Positions 38,801-48,500 of a DNA stretch of 64,000 bases are shown here, one piece after another (position 1 is the first letter of the stretch; every line of letters begins with the position of its first letter). Origin of the DNA: Burhinus oedicnemus (Eukaryota > Chordata > Aves > Charadriiformes > Burhinidae); contig VFFE01009164.1 of NCBI GenBank assembly GCA_008921705.1, forward strand, positions 2,192,176 to 2,256,175. The letters run 5' to 3'. The position numbers and the translations under genes were made by a program. The notes under the pieces were generated by a model that worked only from the letters and a program-made list of their open reading frames with translations, was not told the origin of the DNA and ran no database searches.

Positions 38801-41800
38801 AGCTAATGAAAATATAAAAGATAAAAATGCAGAATACAACCAGGGCGATCACGAAGATGATGAAAAAGAATTAGAGTTGCTGGTAAGTGTTATACAATTA
38901 TATCTACAGTATTAAACGATATGAATCCATTTACGCTTCAAAGCTGGTGAAATGCCTCCTTTTAACAGAGCTGACTGATGTACTAATTTACAAATGTAAA
39001 GCCTTGGTCTGTACTTTCATTGAATCTCTAACCAATTCAACAATAGAAGGTGCTTTGATTTCACTATAGTGCATCAACTTTTTCTGGTCTTAAATTAATG
39101 ACTTCTCCCTTTTACTTCTTTACCAGAGGCTCTAAGTGACAGTTTGAAGGAATTAGAAGAGTAGCATTTCAAAAATCTCCCCTCCTAGTCTCTAGGATGG
39201 GAATATTCTTAAATAAATGCTTTGTATTTGGTAAAATTCTTATATTTATGGTACTGTTTGCTTTGGGGGTTTTTCAAAGGATAACTATGTAACATGTTAT
39301 ATAAGCAAAATAAAGAAATATATATTTATATTAGCAGATTTTTCTATATCGGTATTTGACATTATTTTTTTTATAATAAATTTCATACTCAGTGAACATT
39401 CAATCCATTTGGATTTGTGTGTGTGCATGTATGTGTGTGGTTTGGCTTGCATTTTTCAGTATGAAAGAAAAAATGGCAATAAATGAGACACGCACAGCAA
39501 TCTATTATTCTCAGTGTCTGTTCTCAGCTCATATCATTTGGGTGCATAGATTCATAATCATAGATTATAATAGCTATCACCTGTGAAAATGTGAATGCTG
39601 AATCAGACAGGAGGGGAAGATGAGAACCATTCTTTTTTTTCCTTATAGATAGCGAGAGAATAAATTCCTCTTATTTGAATATAAATTTTTGTCTTTTACT
39701 TAAAAAAAGTTGAAAATTGTTGCCTATTGTGGGACCTTTCACTGCCTGAAAGTCAATGTCTCCTTTTTTTTTTTTTCCTTTTTTTTATGGTGAAACATAA
39801 AAACGAGAACCTCAAAAATCCCCTGTTGTTCTCAGTCCACCCTGTTACAAAAAGCAGGATCAAGTATAACCGTTTGTTTATCAATTGCCAGGATTGTCCG
39901 TACAATAAATGAAGGGGGAGCTATAATTTAGATGTTAATTTGCACTATGCGCTCTTTAATGAATTAAACAATGAAGGCTTATAATAGATGGAAATACAAC
40001 CAAATCTTTGAAACGCACAGGCATTGGCTCACAAGACAGCTGTGCAGTTGACAAGTAACATGAGCCTTATGTGAGAAGAAGGGGAAATCGTAAGATTTGC
40101 ATATAATTATTGAGATCATGCAAATGTCAGTTATGAGGAGGGGAAAAAAACACAGGCATCTCACTGTTAAATCCTGACAGTTGGCATCACCGAAGAACTC
40201 AAATACACTTGAGCACTGGTTGGCAGAGGGTCATTAAAACAGAATTTGCAGAGACATTAGCTCCCTCACTTTTCTTTGAGTGACGTTTTACTATTAATAG
40301 TTTGCAGAGGCTTTGCAGAAAACATATTAATAAGAGAAACTGTAATGGGGGTATCTACAGCAAGTGCAAATGCATAAAGGGGTGCCCAAGAAGCTAGCCT
40401 CTAATTGATCAGCTACTGCTATCGGTGTGACTATGCTAGAGTGAGAAGAGAGTGCAATGACAAGCAGGCATAGCTGAATAATACAATATGATATTTGGGA
40501 GCTAGGAGGGAGAGTGATTAGTTTCTGGCCTTTTACGTCGCTAATCTCATTTCCAACTCATGTCTTACCAGATTGTCTAAAAACAGTCTGGTTTGAAGCC
40601 TGTAAAATGGTCCCTGAGAGAAATGAAGCACCGATAATCCTTACAGTATTTGTCAGTGTGAAATGTGTCTTTGTTTTACTGGACAATACTATACATTACC
40701 AGGCTTTGATGTACTGTATCAGTGCCCCCATATAAGCGCCAATCCTCCCCCCTCGCCTCACACCTCCCTCTCTCCAAACCTAGAACCCAATGTATAGAGA
40801 ATGAATTAGCCTCCCTTTAAGGGAATATTCTCTTCAGATTTAATTTGTATAAAATGCACTAGCAGCTTACTGAACTCATGAATAAAGAGAGAAGGTTCTG
40901 AATGCTATTTTATTTCCTACATCTTTCAGCACCACCATAAAGCTCATTACCTATGTTAAAAAATACACACAATGTAAATTTTGCAAATGGTTTGGAACAC
41001 GTTTCCATAAAAGCTTTGTTACTGAAAACAAAACTTTCCATAATGAAATCCTGCCTCCTTCATTTGGCATATTTTTGCAAAGAGCTTTTTGATCACTCTT
41101 TTCTATTCTATTGTTTCAGCTAAATCAGCACTTCACAGGAGCTAGAGGTACGTCTTCCAGAGATGAAAGGAATTTACACACAAGAGAACCAGTTAATTTT
41201 CCAAGTGAAACTGAAAGATTGGAGAAAAAGCTAACCTGTACAGAAAGAAGCAGTGACTTGCTAAGGCACCCTGTGCCGATCAGTTCCTCATCTGAAAACA
41301 CTTCACAAGAGACAGGAGGAGAATTAAAAGATAAAGTTAAGTATTCCCTAAGAGATTGTAATAGTCAGCCATCAGGGAAGGCAGTTGCTGCTGGCTCGGT
41401 AAACAGCAGTGAGCGGTCTTTGGAACGTACTGGTACCAGTGAAAGCCTTTTATCGGCAAAATATTTTCCTGGGACAAAGCAGAATGAGGCTATCGATATT
41501 ATGGCTACTGTCTCAAGCCGACAAGGAGAGCGCCACACAGATATTTCAAAAGGTGAAATGGATAGTGCCTGGGGAAGTAAGATGATGGAGAGGTTATTCA
41601 TCAGTGAGGATGCTGCTGATACCTCGAAAGGGGCCTGTGAAACGAGACCAGAAACCATTTCTCCAGAGCGTGATGAATCCATGCAATTAAATGCATGCAT
41701 AGCAGGGACGCTGGATGGCAATGCTAATCCAGCTCCGGAACACCAGGTGCTGCAAACGTCTCACCAAACTCTGGATTCATTGTTGTCAGACACTGACAAA

Positions 41801-43669
41801 AATGAAGGAAAAGTCAAGATGATTGAAGGCAAAGTTCGGGTACATTTAAGAGAAGATTTAGATGCCGACACTTTTGCACATGCTGATGTCTCAATAGATT
41901 CCGCAAAAAGCCAATATACACCAAAAAAAGGAGTTGGTGAAATGTCAGGAAAGAACGATAACACTGATGCAGGGAAGGAGAAGAAAGTCATCGAAGTGGC
42001 AGACCTAGCACTAATCGGGGAGGAGGAGGCACCCAAGCCTTTCAAGTCACACAGAAAACAGGCTGCCAAAGTGTTGAACACAACGCCTCTGTCAGCCGAG
42101 GACAACAAACGGGCACCCAGGCCTGCACAGGCAGATCCCCCGGCATCCTCTCCGGGGGATGAAAGGAGAGCTGAAGGCACTCGGGAACACAGGGGATTCA
42201 CGAGGTTAAAAGACAGGGGAAAGCCAGGCAACACAAATAAAGGAAGACTGATAGGAAAGGAAAGCGAAGCAAACCCCGCGGAGCAGAGGTGGCAAGAAAT
42301 GGGCAGCGAGGTTCGGTGGGGAGCGAGGGGAAAGGCAGGGCCTCAGAGTACGGCATCCTCCAAGGAGCTGTTTACCTGCCAGGAGGCAGAGAGTTGTGAA
42401 AAGTCTTCTGTCTCCGAGCCGGGTATTACAGAGGAAGCAGCGGCAGGTACAGCTTATATAATTAAAACAACATCAGAAAGTGCTCCAGAAAAAATGTCTG
42501 CCAGTGAAAAAGCAGTAATTGCTAAGCTACCTCAAGAGACTGCACTAAGTGACAGGCCCACAGAGGAAAAGGAAACAGCGTTTGATACACATGAAGGGAG
42601 AAATGATGGTTCACATTATGCTCTTTGTCAACTCAACACAGTGGGTGTATTATATGACACTGAATTTGAAAAGGAATCAGTTTTAGATATTTATAATGCA
42701 CGCGTACATGAAACACTGCAAGGAGAAATGATGTCTGTATGCAATAGCAGGGAAAAACGTGCCAAAGCACAACCAGACATCAGCAATATTCTGCCTGTAG
42801 GAGAAGCAGTAAAGGCTTCTGCTACAGGAAAGAAAGGAGGTTTGCAGCAAGGTTTATATTCAGAAGTATCTAGATGTCCCCCGAGCGCCCAGAAGCATCT
42901 ATACAGTGAGGAGGTAGAAGAGCTCTGTAGGGAAGAAAGCCATGTTGGTGTATTTTCCTATTTATGTGCTAAAGCTGAAACAAAAATGCCACCTTCTGGT
43001 ACAAATGGTGTGCCCAGTTACCATTATAAAAGCTCTTCAGTGGCATCTTCTGAAGGGTCCACTGTGGCAGGAGATGTGGAGCATCTGTATAGACACTTTG
43101 AATTCAAAGTCATTGACAAGGTTGCTGCTGAGTCAGGGTATGATTTAAGTCTACGGAATGAAATGACATGTATTAATAAAAACCTGTCTCTTGAAGCTGA
43201 AAAAAAAGAAGTACCTTCCACTTCAGACATAGTGATTTCTCAAGAAGGAGGAGGAAGGAATATAGGTCAATGTTTCCATCAAGCAGAGTTCAAACAAGAA
43301 AAGCCATCGAGGCCAGAGGTTTTAATTAGTAAGACTACTGAAGAAGTTGGAGGGACAGGCTCTCAATCTGACCACTTAATAACTGAGGGGAAAACGCTAA
43401 ACTGGCTTGATGACTCACAGAAGGAAAGCCAGCACAGTTCCGATTCTGCAGATATTTCTAACCAGAAGAGTGAAACACTTAAGTTACATAGTGAGTCTCC
43501 AGGTTTAAAACATATTGCTTGCAAAATCTTTTATTTCTTCTTCTTTGTTTTATTTGCTGCAACCCTCTACCACTATGATTTGATGGTTTGTCTTGCACTC
43601 TACCTGTTCTCCTTGTATTGGCTGTACTGTGAAGGAGGGAGAAACAAGGAGTCTGTCAAGAAGGAATAA
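17091..43669 (+). CDS. PPP1R3A: Protein phosphatase 1 regulatory subunit 3A (GM/RGL), four-exon gene, span
   Basis: PPP1R3A anchors the PP1 catalytic subunit to glycogen and to the sarcoplasmic reticulum in striated muscle, where PP1 dephosphorylates glycogen synthase and phosphorylase kinase. Joining 17091-17884, 38577-38635, 38746-38882 and 41120-43669 gives 3540 bases, or 1179 residues plus stop, with canonical GT/AG borders and intron phases 2, 1 and 0. In order: PKA-type site RRNS (Ser48), PP1-docking RKVSF (64-68), CBM21 glycogen-binding domain (about 124-232, with WANNDDKNY at 221-229), a long low-complexity polar region, a conserved block (746-850) and a hydrophobic C-terminal anchor (about 1133-1168). 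Both ends match the human protein as I remember it, which is 1122 residues. An upstream in-frame ATG at 17028 adds 21 residues lacking similarity, so the ATG at 17091 is preferred. No disabling mutation was seen. Confidence 0.95.
19850..19965. repeat. Imperfect TA/TG (TATG/CATA) microsatellite
   Basis: About 115 bases of alternating pyrimidine-purine steps built from TATATG, TGTC, TATC and CACATA units. It is interrupted and therefore old. Such tracts can be length-variable and may form Z-DNA or cruciforms. It lies inside PPP1R3A intron 1, far from any exon. Confidence 0.8.
32930..34880 (-). mobile_element. Ancient CR1/L3-type LINE remnant (antisense)
   Basis: The plus strand reads as a worn reverse complement of the 3' half of a CR1-superfamily LINE. 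The order of recognisable phrases is right: a CTCTTCTACACCTGTTCCAG stretch (33.12 kb), AATTTCATCCCTTATC (33.45 kb), the CTCCTCTGTGTTGATG stretch (33.5 kb), TTAATGAAGTCCAGATAGAT (33.78 kb), a CCTGTAGTTGCCCTG stretch (33.97 kb) and a GGAGATTATCTGCTCC stretch (34.13 kb). Divergence is heavy and no frame survives. It resembles the old amniote L3/CR1 class rather than the young avian CR1 at 44.9 kb. Boundaries are approximate. Confidence 0.65.
35630..35812 (+). mobile_element. MIR-like ancient SINE relic
   Basis: The segment begins with TATTATTCCTATTTATTACC and ends with CAGCCCCAACCACTAAAACT. These resemble the start and end of old sauropsid MIR-like/CORE-type SINE consensus sequences, which run from a TTATTATTCCTATT region to an AACCACTAGAC region. 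The middle is eroded. The assignment rests on remembered consensus wording, not an alignment. Confidence 0.35.
38577..38635 (+). CDS. PPP1R3A: PPP1R3A coding exon 2 (59 bp micro-exon)
   Basis: The acceptor is TTTGTTTAACAG|C and the donor TCAG|GTACAA. The first base completes the Ser codon split by intron 1. Nineteen codons follow and one base is left over, so intron 2 is phase 1. The peptide begins SKEEILATSDD, matching SKEESSVTSEE at the same place in the human protein as I recall it. It is too short to be seen as an open frame by length alone. It lies in the flexible linker after CBM21, and no domain is expected. Confidence 0.9.
38636..38745 (+). other. PPP1R3A intron 2 (110 bp)
   Basis: Very short GT-AG intron in phase 1, starting GTACAACACC and ending TTAACTCTTCAG. 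It is near the lower size limit for vertebrate introns. Nothing else is seen in it. Confidence 0.85.
38746..38882 (+). CDS. PPP1R3A: PPP1R3A coding exon 3 (137 bp)
   Basis: The acceptor CTCTTCAG|AC supplies two bases that complete an Asp codon. Forty-five codons follow to the donor TTGCTG|GTAAGT (phase 0). The peptide starts DTNIPEIVCWQ and ends DEKELELL. The human equivalents as I recall them are DTYIPTIICSH and NEKELELM. It is rich in acidic and Asn residues and forms part of the linker between the glycogen-binding domain and the large exon-4 region. Confidence 0.93.
38883..41119 (+). other. PPP1R3A intron 3 (2.2 kb)
   Basis: Phase-0 GT-AG intron, starting GTAAGTG and ending TTGTTTCAG at 41119. 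It contains AT-rich runs, a short TG run near 39.42 kb and a non-repetitive block at 40.23-40.75 kb listed separately. No gene or named transposon was seen. Confidence 0.8.
40230..40750. promoter_or_regulatory. Candidate muscle enhancer in PPP1R3A intron 3
   Basis: A stretch of complex, non-repetitive sequence carries GAGTGACGTTTTA (CRE-like TGACGT half) directly followed by CTATTAATAG (40291-40300), the same MEF2-type palindrome as upstream of exon 1. Further on come AATTGATCAGC and a GTCGCTAATC stretch. It sits 0.4-0.9 kb before the last exon. The enhancer role is inferred from motif content; conservation in other species is not known to me. Confidence 0.25.
41120..43669 (+). CDS. PPP1R3A: PPP1R3A coding exon 4 (large terminal exon with membrane anchor)
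   Basis: One uninterrupted frame of 849 codons plus TAA, from acceptor TTGTTTCAG|CTAAATCAG. It opens with LNQHFTGARGTSSRDERN, like the human INQH...SRDERN start of the same exon. Most of it is polar, Ser/Glu/Lys-rich and poorly conserved. An island at 42365-42679 (residues 746-850) is strikingly similar to mammals. The last 48 residues have a hydrophobic stretch (FYFFFFVLFAATLYHYDLM onward) and a basic RNKESVKKE tail. In mammals this part anchors the protein in the sarcoplasmic reticulum membrane. Several open frames on the opposite strand are shadows. Confidence 0.95.
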   Translation, partial: LNQHFTGARGTSSRDERNLHTREPVNFPSETERLEKKLTCTERSSDLLRHPVPISSSSENTSQETGGELKDKVKYSLRDCNSQPSGKAVAAGSVNSSERSLERTGTSESLLSAKYFPGTKQNEAIDIMATVSSRQGERHTDISKGEMDSAWGSKMMERLFISEDAADTSKGACETRPETISPERDESMQLNACIAGTLDGNANPAPEHQVLQTSHQTLDSLLSDTDKNEGKVKMIEGKVRVHLREDLDADTFAHADVSIDSAKSQYTPKKGVGEMSGKNDNTDAGKEKKVIEVADLALIGEEEAPKPFKSHRKQAAKVLNTTPLSAEDNKRAPRPAQADPPASSPGDERRAEGTREHRGFTRLKDRGKPGNTNKGRLIGKESEANPAEQRWQEMGSEVRWGARGKAGPQSTASSKELFTCQEAESCEKSSVSEPGITEEAAAGTAYIIKTTSESAPEKMSASEKAVIAKLPQETALSDRPTEEKETAFDTHEGRNDGSHYALCQLNTVGVLYDTEFEKESVLDIYNARVHETLQGEMMSVCNSREKRAKAQPDISNILPVGEAVKASATGKKGGLQQGLYSEVSRCPPSAQKHLYSEEVEELCREESHVGVFSYLCAKAETKMPPSGTNGVPSYHYKSSSVASSEGSTVAGDVEHLYRHFEFKVIDKVAAESGYDLSLRNEMTCINKNLSLEAEKKEVPSTSDIVISQEGGGRNIGQCFHQAEFKQEKPSRPEVLISKTTEEVGGTGSQSDHLITEGKTLNWLDDSQKESQHSSDSADISNQKSETLKLHSESPGLKHIACKIFYFFFFVLFAATLYHYDLMVCLALYLFSLYWLYCEGGRNKESVKKE

Positions 43670-44540
43670 CATTGATTGTCAACTGTGCTCAAGATCAATG
43701 GTCAATAGTCTCCAACCCCTCCAAAAGCATTTTCACTGTTAAAGAGCTTATTCATTGTTAGAACCAAAGCAAGTTTTCCACTGAAGCATCTTTTTAAAAA
43801 GATTACATATGAAGTTGAGCCTTCATATAAGTAATTATACTATATAGGACCATTATGTTTGGATCATTAAATACCTATATGAATATGAGTTCTGAAGCAC
43901 GTCAAGTTAAAATGAAGTACAGCTGTTGCTCCTTAGCAGGATATGAAGAAGCAATGCTTCATATCTCTTTAGTACTTAAAACCACCATTTTCTTGCATTA
44001 ATTTCTTTTGCAGGAAAGTGACATATTTTTCTGGGAGTTTTTTCTAAGGTTTTGTGTAGTACTTAACAACACAAGGAACAGTATAAAAACTAACTCAGTA
44101 TTTTGGTACTGACATTGCAGTTGATAATCTACTAGTGTAATTAGCCAATGCTCTGAGAAATATTACATCCATTGATAGGCTAATATTTTTTTCCAAATTT
44201 TTATGTCATTGCTTTGACTTAGAGCTCCAGTGGTACCCCTGCTTGAAAAATGTAAGGCTTTGAATTCAGTAACATCATGTAACTTTTGGGATGTAACTGC
44301 ATAGCAGAATAAATGTGCTGTTTCCACTCTGAAGAGATTGAAGGCCATAGCCACAGGCCTTTTACCATGCACTCATCTGCACGAATGTTTTTGGATTTTG
44401 TAAATGAGAACTGTGTAACATGACTGAGAATTTCACTGAACTAAGTATTATTCCAGACAAAGCCTTTGAATGATATTTTTTCATCAGTGTTGCTTGAGCA
44501 TATCTACAAAGCATTAAATAAATTTTACAAAGGAGTGCAA
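43670..44540 (+). other. PPP1R3A: PPP1R3A 3' UTR with two AATAAA signals
   Basis: After the TAA the sequence is AT-rich and non-coding. AATAAA occurs at 44308-44313 and 44517-44522, the second followed by GT-rich DNA (GTGTTGACCATGTCTG). The second would give a 3' UTR of about 870 nt. Mammalian PPP1R3A has an AU-rich stability element in its 3' UTR. TTA-rich tracts occur here, but no clear ATTTA cluster was identified. Confidence 0.5.
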
Positions 44541-44876
44541 TGACTGTGTTGACCATGTCTGAATTAGGTTTATTGCTTTTTTCTGTGGCTTATTGCCTAG
44601 AGCTAATCACACACCAAGAGAAAACACAGGGCATAGCCCTGGCGTTCAGTGAGGCTTCTTTGTGTGGTTTGGGTGAGGCAGAAAAGCCTGGTATCTGCCC
44701 TGACGAGAGCGCAGATTGATCCTGTGAAGCAGGAGTCCAATGGGGCAGGCACACTGCCACCTCTGCTGTTCCAACATAGTGGATCTCCCACGTAGGGTCA
44801 TGCCCAAAGTTTGTTTGGAAATAAAATGATGGACAGATTATGTTGCACTTCAGCCATTTTCTGGATGATGGTCACA

Positions 44877-45585
44877 AATCATAGAATCATAGAATAGTTT
44901 GGGTTGGAAGAGACCTTGAAGATCATCTAGTTCCAACATCCCCGCTATGGGCAGGGACACCTTCCACTAGACCAGGTTGCTCAAAGCCTCATCCAGCCTG
45001 GCGTTGAACACTTCCAGGGATGGGGCTTCCACAACTTCTCTGGGCAACTTCCTCCAGTGCCTCACCACCCACAGAGAAAAGAATTTCTTCCTGATATCTA
45101 ATCTAAATCTATCCTCTTTCAGTTTAAAGCCATTATGCCTCATCCTATCACTACACGCCCTTGTAAAAAGTCCTTCTCCAGCTTTCTTGTAGGCCCCCTT
45201 TCAGATACTGGAAGGCTGCTAGAAGGTCTCCCCAGAGCCTTCTCTTCTCCAGGCTGAACAATCTCAAATCTCTCAGCTTGTCTTCATAGGAGAGGTGCTC
45301 CAACCCTTTGATCATCTTTGTGGCCCTCCTCTGGATCTGCTCCAACAGGTCCATGTCCTTCTTATGTTGGGTGTCCCAGAGCTGGATGCAGTACTCCAGG
45401 TGGGGTCTCATGACAGCAGACTAGAGGGGCAGAATCACCTCCCTCGACCTGCTGGCCATGCTTCTTTTGATATAGCCCAGGATGTGGTTGGCTTTCTGGG
45501 CTGCAGGCACATACTGCTGGGTTATGTTGAGCTTCTCATCAACCAACACCGCAAGTCCTTCTTCTCAGGGCTGCTCTTAATTCTG
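44877..45585 (-). mobile_element. CR1 non-LTR retrotransposon, 5'-truncated
   Basis: The plus strand starts with AATCATAGAATCATAGAAT and GGGTTGGAAGAGACC, the reverse complement of the avian CR1 3' end with its ATTCTATG repeats. The matching body continues for about 700 bases to near CAGGGCTGCTCTTAATTCTG. An 86-codon frame at 45151-45411 (minus strand) encodes a CR1 reverse-transcriptase C-terminal peptide ([34 protein letters not shown]). The element lacks most of ORF2 and is immobile. The moderate divergence suggests a middle-aged avian insertion about 340 bases after the PPP1R3A poly(A) signal. Confidence 0.93.
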
Positions 45586-48500
45586 TTGTAGGTAGTATGT
45601 CTAAAGAAGCACATAACGTTACTGGAGCCCTAGAATTTAAGAAGGAGAGAGAGTTGTTTTTAAGCCATGTTTTTTTCTCTCTCCTCACTGTCACTTTGAA
45701 ATACTACAACTGTGAAAGGCTTGGTTGCAATATATGGCTGAAGCTACATTACAGTGAAGTTATTTAGTTGTTAGTTTAGCTCTGAAATAAATCTTTTAAA
45801 GTCCATTTAAAACTTATTCACATGTTTCAGGGTGTTAGGAGACTCTGCTACAGAAGGCATCTTGGCATTCCTGTTCTCTGGAACTTTGGAGCACTATGGG
45901 AGCGGTGCATTCAGTGGGGTGAGCAAGTGTGTGGGTGATCTATTGCTGATGTGCATGCTGATGGCTGGATACCTTGACAGCTTTTGACAGCAATCCATGA
46001 ATGAGTCACAGTGATGGGCTAGAGGCATTAAGGAGCGACACGGAACGCTGTGTCAAGGTATGTAGGAGCTAAATGTTCACTGAGATAAAGAAATTAATTC
46101 AGTAGGCATTAGGACCTAGATCCAATAAAAAACTTAGACTTAAACTTAAAGCAGGATTGAGGTTGAATCTGTGTAAGTCTCAAATAATGATCCCAAACCC
46201 TTCTTTACCTGGAGACCACAAATGCTGAAAGAATCTAGCCTTTTCATGAGGTTTATAGGCATTTTTTTAAAAAGTGTGACATTCCCTTACTGTTGGTGGT
46301 TCACTCTCTGCAGTGTGACAAGTCCCTGGTCTAAGTGGTTCAGAATTTCAGTCTCACTGGCATCGAGACATCAGGTATTGGTTTGCTTCCCAGTACAGTG
46401 GAAGCTCTCAAGTAGTGGTTAATATATTCTGACAGGATCAAGGTCCTCAGTTTGAGGACTAAAAGAGCCCTGCATCTGTCCTGCTGAAACTGTCACTGTG
46501 CAGTCAAGTACCAGGCTCCTGGAGCCAGACAGAGCAAGCACATAAGACACATTTTAGTCTAATAGTTAAAGCCACCATGACAGAAAGAGGAATCTTTAGA
46601 TTCAGTTCCTAGTTCAAAGCCTTCAATCTAATTTACCCTATGGCTGTTTAAAGCAAAACTCACAAAATTCGGAGCAAGGACCAAAACACAGGTTCCTGTC
46701 CTGTTAGGTAAATGCTCTATTTGCTAAACAATAGGATTCAAACCCATGTTTGAATATCATCCAGCAGGATGTACTTTAACCATTGGACTACTATTGTTGT
46801 CAGGATGATTCTAGTCTCCAGGGTTTGGAAGTACCTCTGTGCGTAGGTGGGTTCCTACTTTCTCAACTGAGTTAAGCTGAAAGTGGTTCTCTGCTCAAAA
46901 TAATAGCTACTTTGCTTTCCATTTGAGGGTAGAGACATTCATTTGCAGCTCACATCCCAGGGGAGCTTTCTTCTCCCAGAGCTTTGGTCCTAAAAGAGAC
47001 ATGTAATGTCTGTTTCTTAGAGAAATCTAAATCTGACGTAGTCCAAATGCTTGAGCATCTGAGATAGCTAAATAACTTCAACTATCTTGGACACAAGCCG
47101 TATTGAAAGCAGAGCTGAGCAGTTCATGGAAGTGGGAAAGCCTGGTTGCATTTTTTATTGAATCTTGGGGACTCCAAGAAGTGTGCACTTTGAGGAATCT
47201 TTTACTCTTTTACCTGGCAGCCATGACAACCTGGAGCCATGACAATCTTTGTATGGTGGTCCTCTGTATGTAATGTGCAAGTTGAAAGTGGTTTCTCTCA
47301 CTTATTTAGAGCCAAAATATTTGGTCAGTTGTCAAAGATTCAGCTCAGCTGATTGGACAGCAAGAAAAGGGGTCAGGGATAATTGATGGGCCCAGGACTA
47401 TGGGTGGAAGAAAGTTGTTGGATTGAATCAGTCTCTGGAGTATGGCAGAAAAATGTTACAGAGAGCCCAGGAGAGTCAATATGACCTGCAAAAAGAATGC
47501 AGGGGATGAATAGAGAGGATCTATTAATACAGACATTCATTAAAAATTAGTGGGCTTTTACTGCGTGTCATAATATTTAAACCAGTTGCTAAATACCAGC
47601 AAAAATTAAGCTAAGTTACTTCAATCTCTACAGAAAGCTAGCTTCAAACATCTGTTTTCTTGTGTCCAACAGGTTAAACATCTGGGTCTGCCATTTTACA
47701 GTCATTCAGAGTTGGAATTTAGGGTAAATATTTAAATGTTAGAATAAGTGTATTTCATCAACATATAAGTGGAATACTGTTAGCATTTCTCAGATTCAGA
47801 ATGGGATTTTAAGTTCTATATTTAAGATATTTAGTCAGCATATCATACCTTTTGATTGCAAAACAGGACTCTAGACTGATCTGTGAACACAGGTGCCCGA
47901 ACTTTTAAGTACCTATGTACTTAAAACAACAAAGCAAGTAATTTTATCTTTTTATTTATCATTTGATAAGCTATCTTTTAAAAATCCTCTTACTTTTGTT
48001 TGTAGTATGAAAACAACACCTTTATAACATTGGCCAAATAATTCGGCTTTTACTTATTTCAGGGAGTAAGTGATGCACGGCGTTTTTGCAATGATTGATA
48101 CTTAGCTTGCCTACTAGGCCTCAGTAACATATTTCTAGTTAAATCTTTCATTTCTAGTAGTTTCTACTTATTTCTTCAGGCTATGCAACAGAAAGAATGT
48201 ATGAACTTATGTGGCAGGCCCATAGTCATGAAGGGCTCAACTCTGATACAATACAGAGATTGAAAATAATATAGTGGGAAAAGGTTTGCTTGCCTATACG
48301 AGGTGTACATCCCACACCATGGGAGGTGTGTCCCATGGCTATTATCTGAACTGTAAGGGTAAAAAATACATTAATTTTCATATAGTGGCACCTATAATCT
48401 GTTGAATTTACTTAAATCTAAATCTGGGGCAGCAGGAGAGGAGTGGAGGAAATTCTGTATCCAGATACCTTGCTAGGAGATAGTGAGAACAAGCCACATC

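Noticed and set aside
41365..42234. Minus-strand open frames of 118 and 157 codons
   Set aside because: Both are shadows of the long exon-4 frame, which is conserved in the plus direction.
46730..46800. Possible tRNA gene on the minus strand
   Set aside because: A- and B-box-like words are present, but the stems do not pair and the boxes are degenerate, so it is read as a SINE relic.
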